From: Thermoleophilaceae bacterium
GTDB taxonomy: Bacteria; Actinomycetota; Thermoleophilia; Solirubrobacterales; Thermoleophilaceae
Assembly (NCBI GenBank): GCA_036378175.1
Contig: DASUWY010000011.1
Coordinates: 1-39,416 of the forward strand
DNA: 39,416 nucleotides
Reading direction: 5' to 3'
The stretch's first letter is position 1. Each line of letters begins with the position of its first letter. The notes beneath the pieces are model-generated. The model worked only from the letters and a program-made list of their open reading frames with translations. It was not told the DNA's origin and made no database searches. The translations under genes were made by a program, and so were the position numbers. This document shows, piece after piece, positions 1-7,237 of the stretch.

Positions 1-20
1 GGGTCGGCACCCGAGGACGA

Positions 21-452
21 GTGACGCTCAACTTCACCCGCCTCTCCGGAGAGGCGCGAGAGCCCACGCGAGCGCACCACGGCGACGCCGGGTACGACCT
101 CTACGCCGTCGAGCCGGCTGTGATCGCGCCGGGCGAGCGCGCAAGCGTGGGCACGGGCATCGCGTTGGCGATCCCGGGCGGCTGGGCCGGGCTCGTGCTG
201 CCGCGCTCCGGCCTGGCGGCGCGTCACGGCATCACCCTCGCAAACGCGCCCGGTCTGATCGACTCCGGGTATCGGGGCGAGGTGCGCGTGCTCCTTCTCA
301 ACACGGATGCGAGCGAGGCGTTCCAGGTCTCGGCCGGAGACCGCATCGCCCAGCTCCTGCTCGTGAGGCACGAGGAGCCTGAGCTCGTGGAGGTGGAGTC
401 GCTCGAGGAGAGCGTGCGCGGAGCCGGCGGCTTCGGGTCGAGTGGGAGGTAG
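21..452 (+). CDS. dut: dUTP diphosphatase (dUTPase)
   Basis: Hydrolyses dUTP to dUMP and pyrophosphate, keeping uracil out of DNA and supplying dTMP synthesis. At 143 aa it has the usual size of the homotrimeric family, and all five motifs are visible in order: AGYDLYA (23-29), PRSGLA (61-66), the NAPGLID..YRGE block (75-87) with the catalytic Asp81, GDRIAQ, and the Gly-rich C-terminal arm GAGGFGSSGR. The GTG start lies only 20 bases inside the window, so its promoter and any upstream partner cannot be seen. A strong hairpin follows the stop codon. Confidence 0.96.
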   Translation: MTLNFTRLSGEAREPTRAHHGDAGYDLYAVEPAVIAPGERASVGTGIALAIPGGWAGLVLPRSGLAARHGITLANAPGLIDSGYRGEVRVLLLNTDASEAFQVSAGDRIAQLLLVRHEEPELVEVESLEESVRGAGGFGSSGR

Positions 453-454
453 CT

Positions 455-488
455 CCCGCCGCCGCGCGCAGGCGCGCGCAGCGGCGGG
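455..488. terminator. Hairpin between convergent genes, terminator-like
   Basis: CCCGCCGCCGCGCGC (455-469) pairs with GCGCGCAGCGGCGGG (474-488), a 15-position stem with one C/A mismatch and loop AGGC. It lies between the dut stop and the stop of the leftward gene ending at 509. No T-run follows on either strand, so intrinsic termination is possible but not certain. Confidence 0.55.
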
Positions 489-508
489 GCGGTCCCTGCC
501 GGTTTAGC

Positions 509-991
509 TCAGGCGGAGCGGCGGAGCCACCACTGCGGCTCCTCGGACCGCTTGGCGGATGCGGGGGGAGCGGGCTCGGCTGTGGGCGGCTCTTCGGCGG
601 GCGGCTCGGGATTCGGCGCGACCGCGTCCAGCTCCATGGTGTCGGGCTCAGGCTCGGGCGCCACGGGCTGGGGCTCGGGCTCAGGCGACACGGCCACCGG
701 CTCGGGTGTGACGGCCACTGGCTCGGGCTCGACGAAGACCGGCTCGGGCTCGACGGCCACTGGCTCCGGCTCGGGCTCGACGGCCACTGGCTCGGGCTCG
801 ACGGCCACTGGCTCCGGCTCCGGCTCGACGGCCACTGGCTCCGGCTCGACGCGGGCCTGCTCGCGCGGCGGCATGGGAGCGTGCTGCACATACACCTCGG
901 CGGGCCGCCGCCGGCGCCGCAGCACGACGATCATCGCGATTGCGCCGAGCGACAGAAGCGGCACCATCGCGGAAAAACGGAAACGGGACAT
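509..991 (-). CDS. Single-pass membrane protein with Pro/Glu/Val repeat tail
   Basis: 160 aa, function unknown. The N-terminus ([20 protein letters not shown]) is one membrane segment followed by a basic RRRRR stop-transfer run; the rest is a low-complexity chain of [15 protein letters not shown]-type repeats ending in [11 protein letters not shown]. The ATG at 991 was chosen because a GAGGAG ribosome-binding site lies just upstream; the frame stays open far beyond it, but that extension is only antisense to the GST-like gene at 1088. Extended Pro/Glu repeats are typical of stiff linkers spanning the envelope (as in TonB), but no TonB C-terminal domain is present, so no function is assigned. 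Confidence 0.7.
   Translation of the reverse strand: MSRFRFSAMVPLLSLGAIAMIVVLRRRRRPAEVYVQHAPMPPREQARVEPEPVAVEPEPEPVAVEPEPVAVEPEPEPVAVEPEPVFVEPEPVAVTPEPVAVSPEPEPQPVAPEPEPDTMELDAVAPNPEPPAEEPPTAEPAPPASAKRSEEPQWWLRRSA
691..852 (-). repeat. Imperfect tandem repeat encoding PEPVAVE units
   Basis: Units of about 18-27 bases (core CTCGACGGCCACTGGCTC on the + strand) recur without interruption and translate on the minus strand to repeated EPEPVAV. The near identity of adjacent units makes expansion and contraction by slippage likely. Confidence 0.7.
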
Positions 992-1074
992 AGGTCGACT
1001 CCTCAGACTCGAGTTCGACGCATCCCGCAAGGCGCGTATCGGCCGCTTGCGGCGTGGACTTGATGAGGCTCGCC

Positions 1075-1080
1075 TAGGGT
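1075..1080 (+). promoter_or_regulatory. -10 element (TAGGGT) for a leaderless transcript
   Basis: TAGGGT is followed by seven bases and then GTG at 1088. No Shine-Dalgarno sequence lies between, which fits transcription starting at or next to the start codon. Confidence 0.45.
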
Positions 1081-1087
1081 TGGACCC

Positions 1088-1807
1088 GTGCAGGCCAGGC
1101 TGTACGCCATTCCGGCATCCAACGCTTCGCTCACCGCCCAGCTCGCGCTCGACCGCAAGCAGATCCCCTACAGGCGGATCGATCAACTGCCGGTACTGCA
1201 CTGGCTGACGATGAGGCTGCGCGGCTTCGAGGGCAGCACCGTGCCGGGCCTCGTGATCGATGGCCGGAAAGTGCACGGAAGCGGGACGATCCTCCGGGCG
1301 CTCGACGAGCTCGCGCCCGACCCGCGTCTCTACCCGGAGGACCCGCAACAACGGGCGACGGTGGATAAGGAGGTGGCGTGGGGCGAGCACGTGTACCAGC
1401 GCACGTTGCGTTACCTCTTGCCGTACTCGCTGCTCCGCCGCCCGCGCGCGGTGTCGAGCGTGCTGGAGGGTGCTCAGATGTCGTTGCCCACCGGGCTCGT
1501 GGTGGCCGTTTCGAAGCCCGCTATCTACGTGAACTCGCTGAGACAGAAGTCCAACTCGCGCACCGTCCACGAGAAGCTTGGCGAACTGAGCGAAATGTTC
1601 GACCACGTGGACGATCTGATCGCGCGCGGCGTGCTCAATGCCGACGAGCCGGGCGCGGCCGACATGATGATCGCGCCCACCACGCGCGCCTTCCTGTGGT
1701 GGCAGGACCTGCGCCCGGTACTCGAGAAGAGGCCCGCAGCCGCCCACGCCCGCAGGCTCGCGCCGAACTTCGACGCAGACATCCCACCGGTGCTGCCGCG
1801 CGCCTAG
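1088..1807 (+). CDS. Glutathione S-transferase-fold protein
   Basis: 239 aa. The first 75 residues match a thioredoxin/GST N-terminal fold: a beta strand (ARLYAIPAS), a helix of the SLTAQLALD type, then the cis-Pro strand [18 protein letters not shown] with the Ser/Thr-Ile region used in glutathione contact. The remainder is helical like a GST C-domain. The usual N-terminal catalytic Tyr/Ser/Cys is not obvious; ASNAS could supply a Ser. Many actinobacteria lack glutathione, so the true thiol or substrate is unclear. Starts at GTG with a -10-like hexamer close upstream. Its TAG stop lies in the CTAG shared with gatD on the other strand. Confidence 0.75.
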   Translation: MQARLYAIPASNASLTAQLALDRKQIPYRRIDQLPVLHWLTMRLRGFEGSTVPGLVIDGRKVHGSGTILRALDELAPDPRLYPEDPQQRATVDKEVAWGEHVYQRTLRYLLPYSLLRRPRAVSSVLEGAQMSLPTGLVVAVSKPAIYVNSLRQKSNSRTVHEKLGELSEMFDHVDDLIARGVLNADEPGAADMMIAPTTRAFLWWQDLRPVLEKRPAAAHARRLAPNFDADIPPVLPRA

Positions 1808-2526
1808 ACGCCCGCGGCGCGCCGCGCGCTCATGTGCGCGGCCTCTTCGAGCGAGTCGTCGGCCAGTGGCTGGAGCTCGATCCCGAGCGCCAGCTCGATC
1901 AGGCGGTCGGCGAGCCAGATGTTCTTCGGCAGGAGCGGCCCATGCAGGTAGGTGCCGATCGTGTTGCCGCGCCGCACGCCCTCGAAGCCGTCACGACCGT
2001 TGTTGCCAAACCCGTTGAGCACGCGGCCGAGCGGCTGCTCGTGCTCGCCGAGGTAGGTGCGGCCACCGTGGTTCTCGAAGCCGGCGATGATCCGGGCCCC
2101 GCCGCCGAGGTCGCTCTCTATCGCACAGTTGCCGATCAGCCGCGGTCCCGGCTCCCGCACCGTGCGCAGGTCAACCAGCTCGACTCCCGGGAGCTCCACG
2201 TCGCCGAGCTGATAGCTCGATCCGAGCAGCTGGTAGCCGCCGCACACCGCGAGGATCACGGCGCCACGGGCCTGGGCCGTGTGCAGCGCCTCGCGCTTTG
2301 TGGCGACCATGTCCTCCGCCACGGCCACCTGGTCGCGATCCTGGCCGCCGCCCATGTAGAAGAGGTCCGCCGCCTCCGGGTCGAGCGGCGCCGCGAGACC
2401 GGACGCGAGATGCTCGAAGCCGAGCCCGCGCCATTCGCAGCGCGCCCGCAGTACGGCGATGTTGCCGCGGTCGGCATAGATGTTCATCAGGTCCGGATAG
2501 AGCGAGCAGACGCGCAGCGTGGGCAT
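1804..2526 (-). CDS. gatD: Lipid II isoglutaminyl synthase, glutaminase subunit GatD
   Basis: 240 aa CobB/CobQ-like class I glutamine amidotransferase that releases ammonia from glutamine for MurT, which amidates the alpha-carboxylate of D-Glu in the lipid II stem peptide. The nucleophile elbow is [10 protein letters not shown] with Cys95; [12 protein letters not shown] carries His195; Arg129 in GPRLIGN corresponds to the substrate Arg described for this family. The third triad residue comes from MurT in characterised complexes. It is last in a leftward operon and starts in a TGATG overlap with the methyltransferase. Unusually, that methyltransferase separates it from murT. It ends in a CTAG shared with the convergent GST-like gene. 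Confidence 0.93.
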   Translation of the reverse strand: MPTLRVCSLYPDLMNIYADRGNIAVLRARCEWRGLGFEHLASGLAAPLDPEAADLFYMGGGQDRDQVAVAEDMVATKREALHTAQARGAVILAVCGGYQLLGSSYQLGDVELPGVELVDLRTVREPGPRLIGNCAIESDLGGGARIIAGFENHGGRTYLGEHEQPLGRVLNGFGNNGRDGFEGVRRGNTIGTYLHGPLLPKNIWLADRLIELALGIELQPLADDSLEEAAHMSARRAAGV

Positions 2527-3257
2527 CAGGTGGCCTCCAGCATGACGATGGTGCTGCCGAGGTAGCGATCGTCCTCCGGCACCGTGCGCCGCGGCAGCAC
2601 GCGGAAGAGCCCGGCGGCCTCCTCCTCGAGCTCCTCGGGCTCCACCCGGTCGAGTACCACCGTGTTCATGCTCTCGGTGAGGTCGCCGCCGGGGGACACG
2701 GCCTGCCTCAGCCGGTCGATGGCCGTGCTCTCGTCCTCAACGCGCAGGAGCACCGGCATGCTCGAGTACACCCAGCCGCCCTCCTCGCGCACGTCCGGAA
2801 GCGGCGGCTGGAGATCCTCCTCGGGAATGTCTTCAAACGGGTCGGCCAGCGCCGCGGCAAAGACACCGCCGGGTGCGAGATGCGCGTGCACTCGGCGGAG
2901 CATCGCCTGGCGGCCGGACCTGCCGCCCATCAGCTGCGCCACCTGCATCGGCGCGATCACGAGCGCGAAGTGCTGACCCAGGTCGAACGTGCGCGCGTCC
3001 GCCACGCTGGTGCGGACGCGCAGGTCGCGCTCGCGCGCCCGGGCGGCGAGCGCCGCGATGAGGGCGGGGTCGGAGTCGAGCGCGGTCACGTCATGGCCGC
3101 GGGCGGCGAGGTCGAGGCTCACGCGGCCGGTGCCCGCGCCGATGTCGAGCAGCACGCCGCCGCGCTCGTCCGCCAGCGCGCGCCACAGCTCGAGGTCGGC
3201 GCCGTAGGAGGCGCATTCCACGTCGTGCCAGATCACCGCGTCGTCGTCCACCGCCAT
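2526..3257 (-). CDS. Class I SAM-dependent methyltransferase between murT and gatD
   Basis: 243 aa. The Rossmann SAM-binding motif I is LLDIGAGTGRVSLDLAARG (about residues 36-54), followed by the acidic strand end TALDSDP and a motif IV-like VIAPMQVAQLM; the layout is that of small-molecule or lipid methyltransferases. The ATG at 3257 overlaps the murT stop as TGATG, and its own TGA overlaps the gatD ATG the same way, so the three are translationally coupled. The open frame extends upstream to 3734, but that part is antisense-like sequence inside murT and is rejected. The substrate is unknown; the position suggests a cell-wall precursor or lipid (inference). Confidence 0.88.
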   Translation of the reverse strand: MAVDDDAVIWHDVECASYGADLELWRALADERGGVLLDIGAGTGRVSLDLAARGHDVTALDSDPALIAALAARARERDLRVRTSVADARTFDLGQHFALVIAPMQVAQLMGGRSGRQAMLRRVHAHLAPGGVFAAALADPFEDIPEEDLQPPLPDVREEGGWVYSSMPVLLRVEDESTAIDRLRQAVSPGGDLTESMNTVVLDRVEPEELEEEAAGLFRVLPRRTVPEDDRYLGSTIVMLEAT

Positions 3258-4612
3258 CAGTCGGACCACCTCCGAGCCAGCCCGCGGTCGGCCAGCAGGT
3301 CGCGCAGCTCGAGCAGGGCCGTGTAGGTGGGGAGGGCGTAGAGCGGCTGCCCGTTGCCCGCGGCCACCGCGGAGTCGAGCGAGCGGCCGAGGTCCCGCTC
3401 CACCGTAATCTCGCCGTCCACGCCCGCGTACTTCAGCCGCAGCGCCATCTCCTCCGCACGTGTGCCCGAGCAGGTGATGTGCCTCACCCGCCCGGCCAGC
3501 ACCTCGAAGTCGGCGTCCCAGATCCAGGAGATGTCGCGCCCGTCGGCGATCCCGTCGTTCAGCGCGATCCAGAGGTCCAGCGCGCCGCCCTCGAGGGTCA
3601 GGGTGCGGAGCACCTCGTTCGCGCCGGCGGGGTTCTTCACGAGCAGGATCGCCAGCTCGCGGCCGTTCACGCGCAGTCGCTCCACGCGCCCGAACGCGGC
3701 GGCGAATGCGCCGAGCGCGTCCCGAACCTGCCACGGGGAAGCCCCCAGCTCGAGCGCGGCGGCAGTGGCCGCGAGCGCGTTGTAGACGTTGTAGAGGCCG
3801 GGGAGGGGAAGGCTCAGCTCGATCGCGCCCGCTGGGGTGGCGATTCGCACATCCGAGCCCGCCATGCCGCGGAGCGTGACCGTCTCGGCGGCCACCTGGG
3901 GGTGCGGGCGCTCACGGCCGCAGTTGGGGCAGCGGTAGCGGCCCAGATGGCCGAGATACACGGCCTCGTAGACGTACTCGTGCCCGCAGTTGCGGCAACG
4001 CTTGGAGTCCGATGCGTGTTCGAGCGCCTCCAGCGAGTGCGAGCGGTCCTCCACGCCGAAGTACACCACGCGCCGGCGCTCGCGCCCGAGGTCCGCCACG
4101 AGCGGATCGTCGGCGTTCAGCACGAATGTCGAACGGCCGTCGCGCTCGGCCACCAGCTCCGCCCAGCGGTCGGCGAGCAGCTCGAGCTCACCGTAGCGGT
4201 CGAGCTGGTCGCGGAACAGGTTGGACAGCAGGATCAGCGATGGGTCGAGGTCGCGCGCCACCGGCGCGAGCCACGCCTCATCCACCTCGAACAGGCCGAT
4301 CTGCCCTGGTGTGCGGCCGGCGTCGAGCAGCGCGGTGGCCACTCCCCAGTTCATGTTCGAGCCCGCGCGGTTGTGCACCACCTCGGCGCCCGCGGCCTCG
4401 AGCACCGCCGCCAGCATCGAGGACGTGGTGGTCTTGCCGTTGGTGGCGGACACCACCACTGAGCCGCGTTCGAGCCGCTTGCCGAGCATCGCGATCGTGC
4501 CCGAGTCGAGCCGCAGGAGCACACGGCCGGGGAGCGTGGTTCCGCCGCGGCGGCCCACGCGGCGGCTGAGCATGCGGAGCACGCGGGCCATGGCGAGCTT
4601 GAGCCGCATCAT
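3257..4612 (-). CDS. murT: Lipid II isoglutaminyl synthase, ligase subunit MurT
   Basis: 451 aa Mur-ligase-like enzyme: ATP-dependent amidation of lipid II D-Glu using ammonia from GatD. Visible: Walker-type ATNGKTTT (56-63), Mur-ligase central domain with NADDP (166-170), an inserted Cys4 zinc ribbon (Cys206, 209, 228, 231) typical of MurT, and the C-terminal DUF1727 domain with LNDGIADGRDISWIWD, which holds the Asp proposed to complete the GatD triad. Two adjacent ATG codons (4612, 4609) overlap the lipid-kinase stop; either may be used. Coupled downstream to the methyltransferase. Confidence 0.94.
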   Translation of the reverse strand: MMRLKLAMARVLRMLSRRVGRRGGTTLPGRVLLRLDSGTIAMLGKRLERGSVVVSATNGKTTTSSMLAAVLEAAGAEVVHNRAGSNMNWGVATALLDAGRTPGQIGLFEVDEAWLAPVARDLDPSLILLSNLFRDQLDRYGELELLADRWAELVAERDGRSTFVLNADDPLVADLGRERRRVVYFGVEDRSHSLEALEHASDSKRCRNCGHEYVYEAVYLGHLGRYRCPNCGRERPHPQVAAETVTLRGMAGSDVRIATPAGAIELSLPLPGLYNVYNALAATAAALELGASPWQVRDALGAFAAAFGRVERLRVNGRELAILLVKNPAGANEVLRTLTLEGGALDLWIALNDGIADGRDISWIWDADFEVLAGRVRHITCSGTRAEEMALRLKYAGVDGEITVERDLGRSLDSAVAAGNGQPLYALPTYTALLELRDLLADRGLARRWSD

Positions 4613-5484
4613 CGGGGTGCGATCACCCGCAGCGCCCGCTTCGCCACGCCGATCTTCACGGGCAGGTCGGCGATCGGATCGCCGTCGGCGTAGACGGTGA
4701 ACGGCCGGTCGGCGCTCACCTCGATCTCGGCACCGGACAGCCATTGGATGTGCGCGTCGTCCACGTGCCTGCCCTTGAACACCTTCGGCACGGTGGCCAG
4801 CCAGTGCAGCTTGGAATGGGAGCGGGTGAGCATCACATCGAGGCGCCCGTCGTCGAGCTCGGCGTGCGGCACGAGGAACATCCCGCCGCCGTAGGCCTTC
4901 GAGTTCGCGACGGCGACCGCGTAACCGGTGAGATCGTGACGCTGGCCGTCCACCACCACCTCGAAGCTAGCGTCGTGCCAGCGCCAGAGCGCGAGCAGGG
5001 CCGCGTACAGGTACACGAGGTTGCCCTTCACCACGCGCGTTTCGTTCGCGATCCGGTTCGCGTCGGAGTCGAAGCCCACGCTGGCGATGCCCACGAACGG
5101 GCGGCCGTTCACGTTGGCCACGTCCACCAGCCGCTCCGCGCCGTCAACCGCGAGCTGCGCGGCGGCCTTCGGCTCCACGGGGATGCCGAGCACGCGCGCG
5201 AAGTCGTTCCCGCGACCGCCCGGCACGATCGCCAGGGCGCTGTCGGTGTTCATCAGGGCACCCGCCAGGCAGCCCACGAGCCCGTCGCCGCCAATGGCCA
5301 CCACGGTCTCGTCCGCCGCGGCGGCTTCGAGCGCGGCGTCGTGGGCATGCTTCAGGCTGCGCGTGTCGAGCACGCGGTAGCTGGCGTCCAACCGCTCGAG
5401 CTCCTCCCGCACGAGCGGAAGCGCGCGCGCAGCACGACCGCCGGCAGCGGCGGGATTTACGAAGAGCGCCAGGGACCGCGTCAC
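4609..5484 (-). CDS. Diacylglycerol kinase-like lipid kinase (YegS/DgkB family)
   Basis: 291 aa, ATP-dependent phosphorylation of a lipid or sphingoid-type hydroxyl at the membrane face. Motifs: LFVNPAAAGG at the N-terminus, the nucleotide-binding VVAIGGDGLVG (GGDG at 65-68; the family norm is GGDGT, here Leu follows), PGGRGNDFARVLG, and C-terminal DGRLDVMLTRS. The GTG at 5484 overlaps the preceding stop by four bases (GTGA). Its 3' end overlaps murT. Recycling diacylglycerol or making a phospholipid precursor would fit an envelope operon, but the exact substrate cannot be read from sequence. Confidence 0.88.
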   Translation of the reverse strand: MTRSLALFVNPAAAGGRAARALPLVREELERLDASYRVLDTRSLKHAHDAALEAAAADETVVAIGGDGLVGCLAGALMNTDSALAIVPGGRGNDFARVLGIPVEPKAAAQLAVDGAERLVDVANVNGRPFVGIASVGFDSDANRIANETRVVKGNLVYLYAALLALWRWHDASFEVVVDGQRHDLTGYAVAVANSKAYGGGMFLVPHAELDDGRLDVMLTRSHSKLHWLATVPKVFKGRHVDDAHIQWLSGAEIEVSADRPFTVYADGDPIADLPVKIGVAKRALRVIAPR

Positions 5485-6293
5485 TCGGCGGCGGCCAGCC
5501 GGGCCGCACGCTCGGCCGCGAAGCGCCCGCGCTCCTCACCGCGTAGCTCGTGCCCCTCGGTGAACTTCACGATGTCCGCCCGCTCGAGCAGCTCGTCGCC
5601 CACCAGGCGTTCGGCATGCGGCTCCTCGACGTCGTTCGGGTCGAGCGTGAGCAGCACGTCCTGCCCGACGCAGTGCCACGCCTCCTGGGTGATCTTCTCC
5701 GAAGCCACGAGCAGCTGCCCGGGCCTGTGCAGCCAGTGCAGCTCGAAAATGCCCAGCTTGTAGGCGTAGAGCCGTTCCCCGTCGCCGAACAGGAAGTTCA
5801 GTCCCGAGAACGGGGAGCGCTCGATCACGGCGGTCACCGCCTTGCGCAGCGACCCGACGATGTTGCCGCGGTCCAGATGCGACATCAGGTAGTTGAAGAA
5901 GTGCTCGCTGTCCGTCGTGCCGTGTGGCGGCTGCACGTTCATGTCCATCAGCCGCGGGAAGTACAGGATCGTGCCGTTGTGGCCGAACGAGTAGGGCCCG
6001 AGGCAGAACGGATGGGTGTTCTGCATCACGAGCCCGCCCATGGTCGCGCGGCGCACGTGCACGTTGAAGATCCTGCCGCGCAGCTCGGTGGCGGCCCCGA
6101 AGGCGTCGTCCTCGAAGGCCGCCTGCGGGAAGCGCTTGCAGATCGGCTCCTCGCCCTCTCCGCGCCTGTAGACCGCAAGTCCCCAGCCGGAATCGTGGTC
6201 CTCGGACTGGCGGATCATCGGGTTCTCGGCGTCGAGCAGCTCATGCCGCAGCGATACCGCCTCTGACGCTACGCAGCCAAGTACGCGGCACAT
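5481..6293 (-). CDS. Class II glutamine amidotransferase (YafJ-like)
   Basis: 270 aa, a stand-alone N-terminal-nucleophile glutaminase domain. Cys2 directly after the initiator Met (MCRVLGC) is the catalytic nucleophile; FNVHVRRATMGG, NTHPF, FGHNGTI and TDSEHFF are the glutamine-binding and oxyanion elements in their normal order. The ATG at 6293 is fixed by the need to expose Cys2; longer upstream frames are rejected. First gene of the coupled envelope operon, so the operon encodes two unrelated glutaminases (this and GatD). No synthase domain is attached; the ammonia acceptor is unknown. Confidence 0.88.
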   Translation of the reverse strand: MCRVLGCVASEAVSLRHELLDAENPMIRQSEDHDSGWGLAVYRRGEGEEPICKRFPQAAFEDDAFGAATELRGRIFNVHVRRATMGGLVMQNTHPFCLGPYSFGHNGTILYFPRLMDMNVQPPHGTTDSEHFFNYLMSHLDRGNIVGSLRKAVTAVIERSPFSGLNFLFGDGERLYAYKLGIFELHWLHRPGQLLVASEKITQEAWHCVGQDVLLTLDPNDVEEPHAERLVGDELLERADIVKFTEGHELRGEERGRFAAERAARLAAAE

Positions 6294-6350
6294 GGGGGCG
6301 AGAACCCGTCGCTCACGACTTAGGAGTCTAAAGCGACCGAGGAGTTGAGC

Positions 6351-6875
6351 ATGGAAACCCCCGATCGGATCTGGTGGGCACGACCCAAGAAGCTGTGCGC
6401 GATGGAGCGCCCCGGAGGGGGCGGGCGCAGCCACAGGCCCGAGCGCCGCGAGGCGGACATCGCCTATCTGCTGGAGCACGACGTGCGTCTCGTGATCTCC
6501 ACGATGACCACGCGCCACAACCTGGGCGACTACGACGCCGTCGGGCTCGAGTGGCTCCACGTGCCTGTGGCGTCATGCGACGAGGGCGCCGACGCGCTCG
6601 AGGAGCTTCTGACCGTGCTTCGGCGCGAGACGCGCAGGCGCGGTGCCGTTGCGGTGCACGGGAACAGGCACACGGACTTCGTCGCGGCGCTGTGCGCGGC
6701 CCACCTGCACGAGGTGAAGGGCGTGGATCCAGAGACCGGCCTGGCCGGCGCGGTGGAGGCGGGCCTGACCGTCACACCCGAGGCGGCCACGCTCCTCGGC
6801 GTTCGCTACGACGCGGTCCAGCCGCGCTCGCGCATGGCCTCCTCCACCGCCTTGGGACGGTCGGTGACCACGTAG
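6351..6875 (+). CDS. Dual-specificity-phosphatase-like protein, probably catalytically dead
   Basis: 174 aa. The layout resembles a small cysteine phosphatase: an N-terminal helix, VRLVISTMTTRHNLGDY, then LEWLHVPVASCDEGADALEELLTVL, and a P-loop position reading VAVHGNRHTDFVAALCAAHL. The family signature is HCxxGxxRT/S; here the Cys is absent and the loop is shortened, so phosphatase chemistry is not expected. ATG 6351 has GAGGAG six bases upstream. The last ~22 codons overlap the convergent gene ending at 6806 by 70 bases, suggesting loss of an earlier stop. Diverges from the envelope operon. Confidence 0.6.
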   Translation: METPDRIWWARPKKLCAMERPGGGGRSHRPERREADIAYLLEHDVRLVISTMTTRHNLGDYDAVGLEWLHVPVASCDEGADALEELLTVLRRETRRRGAVAVHGNRHTDFVAALCAAHLHEVKGVDPETGLAGAVEAGLTVTPEAATLLGVRYDAVQPRSRMASSTALGRSVTT

Positions 6876-7090
6876 GCGTCCACGATCGCGCCGTCGGTGT
6901 TGATCGTGATCGACAAGCCGGAGTCCGTGCGCCGCACCTTGGAGATCGGGGCGATCGGCCGCCCCGAACCCATCCGCGGCTTGATCCGCCCGGTGGCAAC
7001 GCGATGAACGCCGTCGATCTTGGCGAGGCCGTCCAGCAGGCGGCGGTAGCCCTTCGTGGATGAGTGCTTGTGGTGGGTTTTGCGGGGCAA
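6806..7090 (-). CDS. Small conserved protein, DUF2103-like
   Basis: 94 aa. His-rich N-terminus (PRKTHHKHSSTKGYRRLLDG), then a compact alpha/beta domain with KIDGVHRVATGRIKP and a C-terminal strand/helix. This resembles the DUF2103 family of putative metal-binding proteins, recalled from memory and not searched. The start is uncertain: TTG at 7090 gives this frame, there is no recognisable ribosome-binding site, and the start abuts the heptad repeats at 7093. It lies downstream of the HAD phosphatase gene on the same strand, separated by the inverted-repeat element. Confidence 0.55.
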   Translation of the reverse strand: MPRKTHHKHSSTKGYRRLLDGLAKIDGVHRVATGRIKPRMGSGRPIAPISKVRRTDSGLSITINTDGAIVDAYVVTDRPKAVEEAMRERGWTAS

Positions 7091-7092
7091 GT

Positions 7093-7237
7093 GGAGTAAG
7101 GAGTCGGAGTAGGGAGTATGGAGACTGGGCCTCCGTGACGCGTGCGGGTCGCGCGGCCGTTTACGGCAGCAATAAGGGTTGGTCTCCCACGTGGGTGCCG
7201 CTCTTTATTGCTGCCGTTTCTCCTCACCCCTTACTCC
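7093..7237. repeat. Composite intergenic element: inverted heptad arrays around a nested palindrome
   Basis: Left arm: GGAGTAA, GGAGTC, GGAGTAG, GGAGTAT, GGAGACT in tandem (7093-7126). Right arm, on the opposite strand: GGAGTAA (7237-7231), GGGGTGA (7230-7224), GGAG (7223-7220). The arms bracket a perfect 13-bp inverted repeat and a central CCCACGTGGG palindrome. The right arm includes the HAD gene stop codon (TAA of GGAGTAA); the left arm abuts the start of the next gene. No coding capacity of its own. Confidence 0.65.
7163..7217. repeat. Perfect 13-bp inverted repeat with central palindrome
   Basis: ACGGCAGCAATAA (7163-7175) is exactly complementary to TTATTGCTGCCGT (7205-7217), with a 29-base spacer that contains the perfect palindrome CCCACGTGGG (7186-7195). 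A two-tier hairpin can form on either strand. It could stop or stabilise the HAD transcript; there is no poly-T tail, so a simple intrinsic terminator is not shown. Confidence 0.75.

Noticed and set aside
691-852. CRISPR array
   Set aside because: Repeats are adjacent, coding and without unique spacers; they encode PEPVAV units.
509-1747. A 412-codon minus-strand frame as one long protein
   Set aside because: The part above 991 is antisense to the GST-like gene; the ATG at 991 has its own GAGGAG site and begins a proper membrane segment.
7093-7237. Insertion-sequence remnant
   Set aside because: Symmetry invites it, but there is no transposase fragment and no clear target-site duplication, so it is reported only as a repeat element.
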